DNA of 64,000 nt from Roseitalea sp. (GCA_017642895.1 JAEPON010000006.1:62001-126000), one strand, 5' to 3'. Positions 18,187 to 27,603 are shown, counted from the stretch's first letter. Notes: a model not told the origin generated them from the letters alone. A program made the numbers and translations.

Positions 18187-21100
18187 TGCAATTGCTCGAA
18201 CTCGCCGTCAAAAATGCACGGCTGACGATCGTCACGCTGCTGTTCTTCCTGATTGCCGGAACGCTGTCCTATATTAGCATTCCCAAGGAAGCCGAACCCG
18301 ACATCCAGTTCCCGGTCGTCTATGTGGGTCTGTCGCTGCAAGGCGTCTCGCCCGAGGATGCCGAACGGCTTTTGATCCGGCCGCTTGAATCCGAACTGCA
18401 GAACATCAAGGGCGTCGACACGATCACCGCCAGCGCCTACCAGGGTGGCGGCAATGTGGTCGTCGAATTCGATCCCAGTGCGGATCTTGGGACCGCGTTG
18501 GACGATGTCCGCACCGAAGTCGATCAGGTCAAGGGCGAGTTCCCGCCGGGCACCGACGAACCGACGGTGGCGGAGGTCAACATCTCCGAGTTCCCGGTTC
18601 TCGTGGTCACGCTTTCCGGCGATGCGCCCGAACGTGTCTTGACCCGTACGGCGCGGGAGTTGCGCGATCGGCTCGAAGAGGTTCCCGGTGTGCTCGAGGC
18701 CCAGCTTCAGGGCTCGCGCAAGGAACAGGTCGATGTGATCATCGATCCGGTCAAATTGTCCTCCTACAATCTGCAACTCGACGCGCTGATTGGTGGCGTC
18801 GGCGCCAACAACCAGCTTGTTGCCGCAGGCACGCTGCAGGGCGATCAGGGCCAGTATGCCGTCAAGGTGCCGGCGCTGATCGAAACGGTCGAGGACATCG
18901 CCAACCTGCCGATCGCGGTCAATGGAAACGCGGTCGTGCGGGCACGCGACCTGGCGACGATCCGCAACACGTTCGAGGACCGGACAACGCTGGCCCGCCT
19001 GAATGGCAAGCCGGCCATCGCCATCGAAGTCTCCAAACGCGCCGGCGCCAATCTCATCGCCACGGTCGACGCGGTAAAGGCGGAGGCGACGGCATTCCAG
19101 AACGAACTGCCGCAGAGCGTCGAGATCACGTTCAGCCAGGACAAGTCGACGGACATCCGGACGCTGCTTGCGGACTTGCAGAACTCGGTGCTGACCGCGG
19201 TGCTGCTCGTCTTCATGGTGATCCTGTTCTACCTCGGATTCCGGTCGTCGCTGCTGATCGGCCTTGCCATTCCGACATCGTTCCTGATGGGGATCATGTT
19301 CCTGTCGATCGCCGGGTACACGGTCAATATCGTCGTCCTGTTCAGCCTGATCCTTGCGGTCGGCATGCTGGTCGATGATGCGATCATCGTGACCGAATAT
19401 GCCGAACGGCGGATGGCCGAGGGTGTGGCTGCTCCGTCCGCGTTCGCCGAAGCCGCGCGGCGCATGTTCGGCCCGGTCGTCGTCTCGACGCTGACGCGTA
19501 TCGCCGCCTTTTCGCCGTTGTTGTTCTGGCCGGGTATCGTCGGCGAGTTCATGAGTTACATGCCGATCACGCTGATCGCGACGCTGTCGGCATCGACCAT
19601 CTATGCGCTGTTGTTCGCGCCGACCATCGGCTCCATCGTCGGCAAGGCGGCCGTGCAGAAGCGCAAGCCCGACGGTCTCTATATGGGCGTCATCAAGAAG
19701 GCTGTCCGCTATCCGATTCTGACGATCCTGCTGGTCGCCGGCCTCATGGGGGGTGTGGTCACCACCTACATGCAGAACAATAGCGGCGTCGAGTTCTTCC
19801 CCACGGTCGAGCCGGAATATGGTCTGCTCTATGTCAAGGCGCGGGGCAATCTGTCGCTTGAGGAGCAGGATGATCTCGTCCGCCGTGCCGAGCAGCGCCT
19901 GCTGACCTGGCCCGGTGTCGAAACCGTCTATGCGCGTGTCGGCTCCGCGCCCGGCGGGCTTCAGTTGGGATCGGGCGGCTCCGAAGACACGATCGGCACC
20001 ATCCAGTATGAATTCATCGACTGGCGCGAGCGCAAACCGGCGAGCGACATTCTGACTGATCTGCGCGCGCAATTCGCTGATGTGGCAGGCGTCAATATCG
20101 AAATCTCGGTCCCGGATGCAGGCCCACCGCAAGGCCGGCCGATTCAGGTGCGCCTGTCTGCCGACGATCCGACCGGTTTGGAGGAAGCGGCCGCAAGTGT
20201 TGGCGCATATCTGGCAACGCTTTCGGAAGTCATCGATCTGGACACGGGCTTGCCGCCGTTGAGCATCGACTGGGAACTGAAGGTTGACCGGACCGAGGCG
20301 GCGAAATTCGGGCTGGGTCCGGAATCGGTGGGCCGTGTCGTGCAGCTTGTCACCACCGGGCTCAAATTGTCCGACTATCGTCCTGCCGGCACCGACGATG
20401 CGGTCGATATCCGGCTCAGGCTCCCCGAGGACCGCCGCACGCTGTCGACGCTCGATGAATTGCGTGTCGAGACGGCGGCGGGCTCGGTTCCCCTGTCCAA
20501 TTTTGTCAGCCGCGAGCCTGCCGCGTCGCTGGGCACGCTGACGCGCATTGACGGCGCGCGGACGATCACGGTGGAATCGAACCTTGTCGAAGGTGTCCAG
20601 GATTCGGTGTTGCAGGCACAGGTCGCCGAGCACATGGCGTCGATGGATCTGCCGCCCAACATTCGCTGGGAAATGGTCGGTTCGGACCAGGAAAGCGATG
20701 AGGCAGCGGCGTTCCTCGGCCAGGCGTTCGGCGTCGCGATCTTCCTGATCTTCGCCCTGCTGCTCGCCCAGTTCAACAGGTTCACCTATGTCTGGCTGGT
20801 CTTGTCGGCGGTGGTCATGTCGACCATCGGCGTTCTTCTGGGCCTGATTGTGATGGAGATGCCGTTCTCCATCGTGATGACGGCGGTGGGTACGATCGCG
20901 CTCGCCGGCGTCGTGGTCAACAACAATATCGTGCTGATCGATACCTATGCGCATCTGCGCAACAAGGGCGTCGACAAGATGGAAGCGGTGCTCGAAACAT
21001 GCCGCGAACGCGTGCGGCCCGTCATGCTGACGGCCATTACCGCCATTCTGGGCGTCCTGCCGATTGCGTTCGGCGTCAACCTGGCGCTGCTCAGCCATGA

Positions 21101-21431
21101 GGTGACGATTGGTGCGCCGTCCACGCAATGGTGGATTGCCCTTTCGAGCGCCATCGTGTTCGGCCTGGCCTTTTCGACGATCCTGACGCTGGTCGTTACG
21201 CCAGCCGCGCTGATGATCTTCACCCGCGACAATGAAAGCCTTGCAGCGGGCCACTTCCTCCCCCGTTTCGGACGCTGGTTGCGGACGCGTTTCCGCCGTC
21301 ATCCGGCGAAGAAGTCAGTAGAAACCCAGAAGCCGGTGGCGCCCGGGCCGGTCACACAGCCCGAGCGTCCCAGGGACGTGCCCGAGAAACTGCCGGACGA
21401 TGTCACGCCGTTCCCCAAGGCGGCGGAGTAG
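18183..21431 (+). CDS. RND-family efflux transporter, inner-membrane pump
   Basis: This 1082-aa protein has the duplicated RND topology: one N-terminal membrane helix, a large periplasmic loop, a helix bundle with LAVGMLVDDAIIVTEYAERR (proton-relay Asp398/Asp399 in TM4), then a second periplasmic loop and helix set. It exports an unknown substrate using the proton gradient, together with the adaptor encoded just upstream (4-bp overlap). The C-terminal tail (about 60 residues, rich in Pro, Lys and Arg) is cytoplasmic and longer than usual. Helix-breaking motifs and length fit the HAE1/MdtB-like branch rather than metal (CusA) pumps, since methionine clusters are absent. The divergent TetR gene is the likely regulator. 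Confidence 0.93.
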   Translation: MMQLLELAVKNARLTIVTLLFFLIAGTLSYISIPKEAEPDIQFPVVYVGLSLQGVSPEDAERLLIRPLESELQNIKGVDTITASAYQGGGNVVVEFDPSADLGTALDDVRTEVDQVKGEFPPGTDEPTVAEVNISEFPVLVVTLSGDAPERVLTRTARELRDRLEEVPGVLEAQLQGSRKEQVDVIIDPVKLSSYNLQLDALIGGVGANNQLVAAGTLQGDQGQYAVKVPALIETVEDIANLPIAVNGNAVVRARDLATIRNTFEDRTTLARLNGKPAIAIEVSKRAGANLIATVDAVKAEATAFQNELPQSVEITFSQDKSTDIRTLLADLQNSVLTAVLLVFMVILFYLGFRSSLLIGLAIPTSFLMGIMFLSIAGYTVNIVVLFSLILAVGMLVDDAIIVTEYAERRMAEGVAAPSAFAEAARRMFGPVVVSTLTRIAAFSPLLFWPGIVGEFMSYMPITLIATLSASTIYALLFAPTIGSIVGKAAVQKRKPDGLYMGVIKKAVRYPILTILLVAGLMGGVVTTYMQNNSGVEFFPTVEPEYGLLYVKARGNLSLEEQDDLVRRAEQRLLTWPGVETVYARVGSAPGGLQLGSGGSEDTIGTIQYEFIDWRERKPASDILTDLRAQFADVAGVNIEISVPDAGPPQGRPIQVRLSADDPTGLEEAAASVGAYLATLSEVIDLDTGLPPLSIDWELKVDRTEAAKFGLGPESVGRVVQLVTTGLKLSDYRPAGTDDAVDIRLRLPEDRRTLSTLDELRVETAAGSVPLSNFVSREPAASLGTLTRIDGARTITVESNLVEGVQDSVLQAQVAEHMASMDLPPNIRWEMVGSDQESDEAAAFLGQAFGVAIFLIFALLLAQFNRFTYVWLVLSAVVMSTIGVLLGLIVMEMPFSIVMTAVGTIALAGVVVNNNIVLIDTYAHLRNKGVDKMEAVLETCRERVRPVMLTAITAILGVLPIAFGVNLALLSHEVTIGAPSTQWWIALSSAIVFGLAFSTILTLVVTPAALMIFTRDNESLAAGHFLPRFGRWLRTRFRRHPAKKSVETQKPVAPGPVTQPERPRDVPEKLPDDVTPFPKAAE

Positions 21432-21441
21432 GCAGGGGTAT

Positions 21442-21909
21442 TCAGTCGCGCGTCACACGGGCGAGATAACAGCCCGGCTTGGCGGCATGCAGGTGCAGTT
21501 CGGCGATGTCGGTGTTCGCGAACATCGCATTGATCGTGGCGGCGAGATCATCGCCGTCCACCATGTCGGCGGCAAGCATCATCCAGTCGGCATCGAAACC
21601 ACGCACCGAAATGAGACGACGGCGAATGGCATCGGGAATGGTGTCGGGTTCCGGTCTGGCCCGTTTGGCTCCGGGCCTTACAAAGACGGCATGGCTGGCG
21701 CGGAAGGGCGATTGCTCCCCGAGATGTTCGAAATTGGCCAGCAGCAACCGTTCGCCGGCCTTTGCGTCCTCAAGACTGACCCGACACGGATAGCCGGGCT
21801 CGGCATCGGCGGTCCGCCAGCAGGCGCGACGCGCCGACAGTTCGGCGTCGTTCATTCCCAGGAGCGGCTCAAAGGGTGCCCGAGGAAGGGCATGGATCTG
21901 AAAGGTCAC
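21442..21909 (-). CDS. DUF1203 family protein
   Basis: This 155-aa soluble protein has the conserved DUF1203 pattern: PGYPCRVSLEDAKAGERLLLANFEH, SPFRASHAVFVR, IPDAIRRRLISVRGFD and a C-terminal IAELHLHAAKPGCYLARV. The biochemical role is unknown; the conserved Cys and His residues could bind a metal or be catalytic, which is speculation. Translation starts at GTG. It is convergent with the RND gene, 10 bp away, and lies downstream of asd on the same strand. Confidence 0.82.
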   Translation of the reverse strand: MTFQIHALPRAPFEPLLGMNDAELSARRACWRTADAEPGYPCRVSLEDAKAGERLLLANFEHLGEQSPFRASHAVFVRPGAKRARPEPDTIPDAIRRRLISVRGFDADWMMLAADMVDGDDLAATINAMFANTDIAELHLHAAKPGCYLARVTRD

Positions 21910-21995
21910 GGGCGTCTCTCATGTTTGCAGACGCCCATGATCGTCGTTCGGAATGCCCGGCGCCACCCGATTCTTGCCGGACGAAACTGTCCGTT

Positions 21996-23030
21996 TCAGG
22001 CGGCCTGCCGCTTCGGTGTGATCAGGCCGCGATTGACAAGGATCTCGGCGATCTGGACCGTGTTGAGCGCGGCGCCCTTGCGCAGATTGTCGGAGACGAC
22101 CCAGATATTCAGGCCGTTGTCGACCGTCTGGTCCTCCCGGATGCGGGAGATGTAGGTCGCATCCTCGCCGGCGGACTCGTATGGCGTCGTGTAGCCGCCA
22201 TCCTCATGCTTGTCGACGACGAGGCAGCCGGGCGCCTCGCGCAGGATATCGCGCGCCTGGTCGGCGGTGATCTCGTCTTCGAACTCGATATTGACCGCTT
22301 CGGAATGGCCGATGAAGACCGGCACGCGCACGGCGGTGCAGGTGACCTTGATCTTCGGGTCGAGCATCTTCTTGGTCTCGGCCATCACCTTCCATTCCTC
22401 CTTGGTCGAACCGTCTTCCATGAAGACGTCGATATGGGGGATGATGTTGAAGGCGATGCGCTTGGTGAACTTCTTGGCTTCCACCGGATCGGCCACATAG
22501 ACCGCGCGTGTCTGCGCGAACAACTCGTCCATGCCTTCCTTGCCGGCGCCCGACACCGACTGATAGGTGGCGACGACAACCCGCTTGATGGTGGCCGCAT
22601 CGTGCAACGGCTTGAGGGCGACGACGAGCTGGGCCGTCGAACAGTTCGGGTTGGCGATGATGTTCTTTTTCGCAAAGCCTTCGATGGCGTCCGCGTTCAC
22701 CTCGGGGACGATCAGCGGCACGTCGGGATCGTAGCGGAACGCGGACGAATTATCGATGACCACGCAGCCGGCCGCGCCGATCTTCGGCGCCCATTGCTTT
22801 GACACCGAGCCGCCGGCGCTCATCAGGCATATGTCGGTGGCCGAAAAATCATGGTTTTCAAGCGCCTGCACCTTCAGCGTCTTGTCGCCAAACGACACCT
22901 CCTGACCGACCGAGCGGCGCGATGCGAGCGGCACGATCGTGTCGGCCGGAAAACCGCGTTCTGCGAGGATGTCGAGCATTTCGCGACCGACATTGCCGGT
23001 TGCGCCTGCGATGGCGATTGTGAAACCCAT
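21996..23030 (-). CDS. asd: Aspartate-semialdehyde dehydrogenase
   Basis: This 344-aa enzyme reduces aspartyl-4-phosphate to aspartate semialdehyde for lysine/diaminopimelate, methionine and threonine synthesis. Seen: the NADPH-binding IAGATGNVGREML, SAGGSVSKQWAP, catalytic Cys130 in NPNCSTAQ, and the substrate-binding segment FIGHSEAVNIEFE. The ATG at 23030 follows GGAGACGGG; the frame upstream adds 8 atypical residues. It is the usual non-archaeal Asd length. The 180-bp gap on its left strand side to the next gene holds no other coding signal. Confidence 0.96.
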   Translation of the reverse strand: MGFTIAIAGATGNVGREMLDILAERGFPADTIVPLASRRSVGQEVSFGDKTLKVQALENHDFSATDICLMSAGGSVSKQWAPKIGAAGCVVIDNSSAFRYDPDVPLIVPEVNADAIEGFAKKNIIANPNCSTAQLVVALKPLHDAATIKRVVVATYQSVSGAGKEGMDELFAQTRAVYVADPVEAKKFTKRIAFNIIPHIDVFMEDGSTKEEWKVMAETKKMLDPKIKVTCTAVRVPVFIGHSEAVNIEFEDEITADQARDILREAPGCLVVDKHEDGGYTTPYESAGEDATYISRIREDQTVDNGLNIWVVSDNLRKGAALNTVQIAEILVNRGLITPKRQAA

Positions 23031-23210
23031 GGTTCCCGTCTCCTGTCTCCCCACTTGCGGTCGTGCGCCACTCTTCCCGCCCCCGGGAGAGTGTGGGGCG
23101 GAACGGGTCAGATCGTCGTGGTCTTCTTGATCATTGTGCGCATGGTGGCCGCCTAGTGCCGGAACGCGCGGTGAATGTCAATCGACCCGAGCGTCTGATA
23201 GGCTCGAACC

Positions 23211-23687
23211 ATGGCAGCAATCGGGATCAGATCATCCGCTCTTGTCGCATTGGCGCTCGCATGCGGTCTGGGCGTTGGTATGCCGACGCGCACGGCGAGC
23301 GAACCGCTGGCCGGTCGGCTGACCGGTGACACTCTGACCGCCGCGTTCATTGGCAAGATCTTTCGGGGTGTCTATCAGGATGGGGTCAATTGGCGCGAGG
23401 CCTATCTGGTCGATGGGACGGTGGATTATCAGGACGATTTTGCGGCTGGGCGCGGCGCGTGGTTCGTGCGCGACGATCTGTTGTGCACCTTCTACGACAC
23501 AGGCCTGACGGGCGGATGCTTCATCGTCATGCAGCGCGCCCGCAATTGTTTCGATTTCTATGCCGTCGACCCGGACACCGGCCAGCCCGATGCGGCAACC
23601 GGTGCGTTGATTGGCGGTTATGACTGGACCGCGCAGGGCTGGCGGTCGGACCGTGTTCCGACCTGTCCGGAAGGCTTGGTATCTTGA
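23211..23687 (+). CDS. Unrecognised small exported protein
   Basis: This is a 158-aa product with an N-terminal signal-type hydrophobic segment (ALVALALACGLGVGMP) followed by a mature domain of about 125 residues. I do not recognise the family. The mature part is rich in aromatic residues and glycine (IFRGVYQDGVNWREAYL, YQDDFAAGRGAWFVRDDLLCTFYD) and has four cysteines (in LLCTF, GGCF, RNCFDF and PTCPEG), which could form two disulfides in the periplasm. It is convergent with leuB, 14 bp away, and unrelated in apparent role to its neighbours. Confidence 0.75.
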   Translation: MAAIGIRSSALVALALACGLGVGMPTRTASEPLAGRLTGDTLTAAFIGKIFRGVYQDGVNWREAYLVDGTVDYQDDFAAGRGAWFVRDDLLCTFYDTGLTGGCFIVMQRARNCFDFYAVDPDTGQPDAATGALIGGYDWTAQGWRSDRVPTCPEGLVS

Positions 23688-23701
23688 ACCTGGGCCAAAC
23701 G

Positions 23702-24808
23702 TTAGCCAGCCGCGTACGCAGCCACGATCGCGTCACCCATCTCGGACGTTGAAACCTGCCGCGCCCCCTCGCCCATAATGTCGCCAGTGCGCAGGCCTTC
23801 GTCGAGGACCTTTGCGATGGCCGCTTCGATCCGCGCGGCTTCATCGATCATGGCGAACGAATAGCGCAGGCACATCGCAAACGAGGCGATCATCGCGATC
23901 GGGTTGGCGATGCCTTTGCCCGCAATGTCCGGCGCCGACCCGTGGACGGGTTCATAGAGCGCCTTGCGCTTGCCCGTTATCGCGTCCGGCGCGCCGAGCG
24001 ATGCCGATGGCAGCATGCCGAGTGATCCAGTCAGCATGGCGGCGACGTCCGACAACATGTCGCCGAACAGATTGTCGGTCACGATGACATCGAACTGCTT
24101 GGGCCAGCGCACAAGCTGCATGCCGCCGGCATCTGCCAACATGTGGGTCAGGTCGACATCGGAGTAGCTGGCCGCATGGGTATCGGAGATGACCTCGTTC
24201 CAAAGGACGCCCGATTTCATCACATTGCGCTTTTCCATCGAGCAGACCCTGCCCGACCGCGTGCGGGCCAGTTCGAAGGCCACGCCGGCGATGCGCTCGA
24301 TCTCGAACGTGTCATAGACCTGCGTGTCGATGCCGCGTTTCTGGCCATTGCCGAGATCGATGATCTGCTTGGGTTCGCCGAAATAGACGCCACCCGTCAG
24401 TTCGCGGACGATCAGAATGTCGAGCCCTTCGATCACGTCGTGTTTGAGCGAGGACGCATCGGCCAGTGCCGGATAGCAGATCGCCGGGCGCAGATTGGCG
24501 AACAGCGCCAAGTCTTTGCGCAGGCGCAGAAGCCCGGCTTCGGGGCGCTGTTCGTAGGGCACGCCATCCCATTTGGGCCCGCCGACCGCGCCGAACAGCA
24601 CGGCGTCGGCCGCCATCGCCTTGTCCATGTCCGCGTCCGAAATCGCCTCGCCGTGGGCGTCATAGGCCGCGCCGCCGACAAGGCCTTCATCGGTCGCGAA
24701 ACCGGCGCCTTCTTTGGCGTTCATATGGCCGATCAGCTTGGTGATCTCGGTCATGGTTTCGGGGCCGATGCCGTCGCCGGGCAGCAGGAAGAGCGAACGG
24801 GTTGTCAT
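23702..24808 (-). CDS. leuB: 3-isopropylmalate dehydrogenase
   Basis: This 368-aa enzyme oxidatively decarboxylates 3-isopropylmalate in leucine synthesis using NAD. Seen: [10 protein letters not shown] at the N-terminus, [26 protein letters not shown], the metal-binding [18 protein letters not shown] and [11 protein letters not shown], and [22 protein letters not shown]. The ATG at 24808 gives the family-typical start; four further residues are possible upstream. In this genome segment leuB is separated from leuD by three genes (ridA-like, KAS, ACP) on the same strand, and leuC is 33 kb away. Confidence 0.97.
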   Translation of the reverse strand: MTTRSLFLLPGDGIGPETMTEITKLIGHMNAKEGAGFATDEGLVGGAAYDAHGEAISDADMDKAMAADAVLFGAVGGPKWDGVPYEQRPEAGLLRLRKDLALFANLRPAICYPALADASSLKHDVIEGLDILIVRELTGGVYFGEPKQIIDLGNGQKRGIDTQVYDTFEIERIAGVAFELARTRSGRVCSMEKRNVMKSGVLWNEVISDTHAASYSDVDLTHMLADAGGMQLVRWPKQFDVIVTDNLFGDMLSDVAAMLTGSLGMLPSASLGAPDAITGKRKALYEPVHGSAPDIAGKGIANPIAMIASFAMCLRYSFAMIDEAARIEAAIAKVLDEGLRTGDIMGEGARQVSTSEMGDAIVAAYAAG

Positions 24809-24885
24809 GGATGATCTCATTGTCGCGGGAAAATCGACTTGCTTGTAGCAAATTGGCGGCGCAACTCAACGCTTGAGCGATGCGA

Positions 24886-25263
24886 TCAGCCCCGAAGGGC
24901 GGTCACGTCGATTTCGATCTTCATTTCGGGCCGGATCAACCCGCCGACCGTCATGGTGGCAGCCGGCCGGATGCCGGCAAAGAATGCGCCGAGCACCGGG
25001 AAGACAATGTCGGCGAAGGCTGGATCGGTGACCACATAGCGGGCGCGGACGATGTCGGACCGCGCAAAACCGGCTTCCTCCAACGCCCGGTCGATCGTCG
25101 CCAGGGCGTTGCGGCATTGGGCGGCCACATCTTCAGGCATCGTCATGGATGCATAGTCATATCCGGTCGTGCCCGAGACGAAGCACCAATTGCCGGCGAC
25201 GATCGCACGCGAATAGCCGGCCGTTTCCTCGAAGGGCGAACCGGTCGAAACCCGCTTGCGCAA
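24886..25263 (-). CDS. RidA (YjgF/YER057c/UK114) family protein
   Basis: This 125-aa protein has the RidA trimeric enamine/imine-deaminase fold: VAGNWCFVSGTTGYD, MPEDVAAQCRNALATIDRALEEAGF, IVRARYVVTDPAF and RPAATMTVGGLIRPEMKIEIDVTA. The segment FFAGIRPA with its Arg is at the place of the substrate-carboxylate-binding Arg. The only sensible start is a TTG at 25263, 5 bp after the KAS stop codon and 4 nt after TGAGG, so its translation is probably coupled to the upstream gene. It lies between leuB and the KAS gene. Function could be clearing reactive enamines or, in this setting, part of the ACP/KAS pathway; the latter is inference. Confidence 0.85.
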   Translation of the reverse strand: MRKRVSTGSPFEETAGYSRAIVAGNWCFVSGTTGYDYASMTMPEDVAAQCRNALATIDRALEEAGFARSDIVRARYVVTDPAFADIVFPVLGAFFAGIRPAATMTVGGLIRPEMKIEIDVTALRG

Positions 25264-25268
25264 GGACC

Positions 25269-26480
25269 TCAGGCCCGCTTGACGGCAATGACGGCGTTGG
25301 AACCGCCGAACGCGAAGGAGTTGCTGACCACGGCGGCGACATCGGCCTTGCGCGGTTCGTTCGGCACATAGTCGAGATCGCAATCGGGATCGGGGTTCTC
25401 GTAGCCGAGCGTCGGCGGCAGGATGCCGTCGCGCACTGCGCCGACGGCGGCAATCATTTCGAGCGCGCCCGATGCGCCCATGCAATGGCCGTGCATGGAC
25501 TTGGTCGACGAGACGGCGAGCGCGTCGGCATGGCTGCCGAAGGCGCGCCGGATGGCCTGGGTCTCGGTTTTGTCGTTGCCCATCGTTCCGGTGCCATGCG
25601 CGTTGACATACTGGACGTCGTCCGGCGCCAGTCCGGCATCGGTCAGGCACTGCTCCATGGCCCGCGCTGCGCCATCCACATCGGGCGCGACGATGTCGCC
25701 CGCATCCGCGGTCAGGCCCGCGCCGGCCAGCTCGGCGAGGATGGTGGCGCCACGTGCGCGCGCATGGTCCTCGGTTTCAAGAACGACCGCGCCGGCGCCG
25801 TCGCCCAGAACCAGCCCGTCCCGGTCGGCGGAAAAGGGTCGGCAGCCATTGCGCGACAGGATGCGCATCGAATCCCACGCCTTGAGCACGCCGAAATTGA
25901 GCGGCGCGTCGGAACCGCCGGCGACCATCACGTCCGCGCGCCCGGCCCGCAGCGTATCGAGGGCCGACGCAAAGGCGTGGTTGGCCGACGAACAGGCCGA
26001 ACTCGTCCCGTAAACAGGCCCCTTGAGTCCGAACGCCATGGAAACGTGCACCGCCGGCGATGAGGGCATGGCCTGCGGCACCAGGAAGATGTCGGTGCGC
26101 TTCTTGTTTTCGAGAAGTATGGCCTTGTAATTTGTGTCGATGACATCGCCGCCGAAGATGCCGGTGCCGATAATGGCACCGGTTCGGAGCGGATCGAGCC
26201 CGTGCTCGATGAGGCCGCTGTCCGCGAGCGCCTCCTTGGCTGCGATCATCGCCAGAAGGCCGAACCGGCTGGTCGTCAGCAAAAGCCGCCGCTCGAAACC
26301 ATGATCCGGCAGCTCGCGGACCTGGGCCGCGAGCCTGGCCTTCAACCGGTCTTTCTCCGGAATATCAATTGGTGCGATGCCGTTGATGCCGGTCTTCATG
26401 GCATGCCAGATTGTCGGCGCGTCGGTGCCGAGCGCGCTGATCCCGCCCAGTCCGGTGATGACAATGCGTGGTCGTGTCAC
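25269..26480 (-). CDS. Beta-ketoacyl-ACP synthase, NodE/FabF-like
   Basis: This 403-aa condensing enzyme has a complete catalytic set: nucleophile Cys163 in SSACSSANHAF, His295 in HGTGT, Lys327 and His332 in STKSMHGHCMG, plus the C-terminal NSFAFGGSNAV. The SSANHAF form and the CRPFSADRDGLVLGDGAG stretch resemble, from memory, the NodE branch more than housekeeping FabF. The start is a GTG that overlaps the stop of the ACP gene by 4 bp (GTGA), so the two are translationally coupled and probably work as a dedicated pair. The acyl product is unknown. It is followed by the RidA-like gene and leuB on the same strand. Confidence 0.9.
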   Translation of the reverse strand: MTRPRIVITGLGGISALGTDAPTIWHAMKTGINGIAPIDIPEKDRLKARLAAQVRELPDHGFERRLLLTTSRFGLLAMIAAKEALADSGLIEHGLDPLRTGAIIGTGIFGGDVIDTNYKAILLENKKRTDIFLVPQAMPSSPAVHVSMAFGLKGPVYGTSSACSSANHAFASALDTLRAGRADVMVAGGSDAPLNFGVLKAWDSMRILSRNGCRPFSADRDGLVLGDGAGAVVLETEDHARARGATILAELAGAGLTADAGDIVAPDVDGAARAMEQCLTDAGLAPDDVQYVNAHGTGTMGNDKTETQAIRRAFGSHADALAVSSTKSMHGHCMGASGALEMIAAVGAVRDGILPPTLGYENPDPDCDLDYVPNEPRKADVAAVVSNSFAFGGSNAVIAVKRA

Positions 26481-26737
26481 GCGCTGGCGCTCTTTTCGAC
26501 CAGCCCGCGCACGGCGTCACACACGTCGCCGACTGTCTTGAGCTGTTCCCAAGCGTCGGCGGCGTTGAGCTCGATCTCTATTTCGAACCGGTCCTCGAGG
26601 TCAAAAATGACTTCGGCGAGTTCGAGCGATTGAATGTCGATGGTTGAAAGTTCCGTTTCCGGTGTGATTTCGGCCGGATCGCGCTCGATCTTTTCGGCGA
26701 TGATGCGGGCCGTCTCGGAAAAAATGGTATCTGACAT
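26477..26737 (-). CDS. Acyl carrier protein, NodF-like
   Basis: This 86-aa acidic helical protein has a phosphopantetheine attachment serine, Ser37, in DIQSLELAEV, where Gln replaces the aspartate of the usual DSL motif. The C-terminal half (FEIEIELNAADAWEQLKTVGDVCDAVRGLV) closely recalls nodulation protein NodF, which also has an ADAW and GDVV-EAVRGL arrangement. It is distinct from the housekeeping AcpP (QxxxxxDLGADSLDTVE) and from long-chain AcpXL. It is coupled by a 4-bp overlap to the KAS gene and read from the strand of leuD, 140 bp downstream of it. The ATG at 26737 begins the natural ACP N-terminus. Confidence 0.87.
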   Translation of the reverse strand: MSDTIFSETARIIAEKIERDPAEITPETELSTIDIQSLELAEVIFDLEDRFEIEIELNAADAWEQLKTVGDVCDAVRGLVEKSASA

Positions 26738-26877
26738 GTGCCTGTAACCTCGTCCGGCGATGCGATGATGGTGTTCAAGGCGGCCGGTTGTCCCCGACAA
26801 GCCTTGTGGTGCTTGGTCGCGGCAATGTCAATCAACAAGACCGGTCCGATGATTGCCGACCGGCCATGGCGGCCGCG

Positions 26878-27483
26878 TCACGCCCAGGGACGTGCGGCAC
26901 CCATCGTACCCTCATAGCTGTCAATGGCTGCTGCCTTCTCCAGCGTCAGGCCGATATCGTCCAGGCCATTGAGGAGACAGTGCTTGCGGTGCGCGTCGAT
27001 GTCGAAATGGATGACGCCACCGTCCGGTCCGCGTATCTCCTGCGCTTCCAGATCGACCGAGAGCGTGGCGTTCGCGCCGCGATCGGCATCATCGAGCAGC
27101 TTTTCAAGCTCTTCGGGCGTGACAACGACCGGTAGAATGCCGTTCTTGAAGCAGTTGTTGTAGAAAATGTCGGCAAAGCTGGTCGAGATCACGCAGCGTA
27201 TGCCGTAGTCCAAAAGGGCCCAGGGCGCATGCTCCCGGGACGATCCGCAGCCGAAATTGTCGCCGGCCACCAGGATTTTGGCGTCCTTGTAGGCGGGCTT
27301 GTTGAGAACGAAATCGGGATTGTCCGATCCGTCCTCCAAATAGCGCATTTCGGAAAAAAGGCCTTTTCCAAGACCGGTGCGCCGGATTGTTTTCAAATAG
27401 TCTTTTGGAATGATCATGTCGGTGTCGATGTTGATGATCGGCAGAGGAGCCGCGACACCGGCGAGCTTGTCGAACTTTTCCAT
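26878..27483 (-). CDS. leuD: 3-isopropylmalate dehydratase small subunit
   Basis: This 201-aa LeuD subunit forms isopropylmalate isomerase with LeuC. Seen: [16 protein letters not shown] at the N-terminus, the swivelling-domain signature [33 protein letters not shown], and a C-terminal [16 protein letters not shown]. Length is normal. It lies upstream of the ACP-KAS-ridA-leuB genes on the same strand and is divergent from the CitE-like gene across 120 bp that holds no further coding signal. Confidence 0.97.
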   Translation of the reverse strand: MEKFDKLAGVAAPLPIINIDTDMIIPKDYLKTIRRTGLGKGLFSEMRYLEDGSDNPDFVLNKPAYKDAKILVAGDNFGCGSSREHAPWALLDYGIRCVISTSFADIFYNNCFKNGILPVVVTPEELEKLLDDADRGANATLSVDLEAQEIRGPDGGVIHFDIDAHRKHCLLNGLDDIGLTLEKAAAIDSYEGTMGAARPWA

Positions 27484-27603
27484 GGATCTTCTTCTTTGCG
27501 TTCGTTTTGGCTCCGCTTAGCAAAGCGGCGCGCAAAAATGAAGCGCCAGCGGGATTTGCTTTTGGGGCTTGCATGCACGCCGCCGTCAGCGGCACAAATG
27601 GGC

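Noticed and set aside
17997..21302. Minus-strand frame of 1101 codons opposite the RND pump
   Set aside because: Antisense shadow of a GC-rich gene; the Arg/His/Gln/Asp-rich translation has no domain, while the plus strand encodes a complete RND pump.
25269..26737. True nodulation genes
   Set aside because: No nodABC or other nod genes and no nod box were seen; the ACP and KAS are only NodFE-like and no gene symbols are given.
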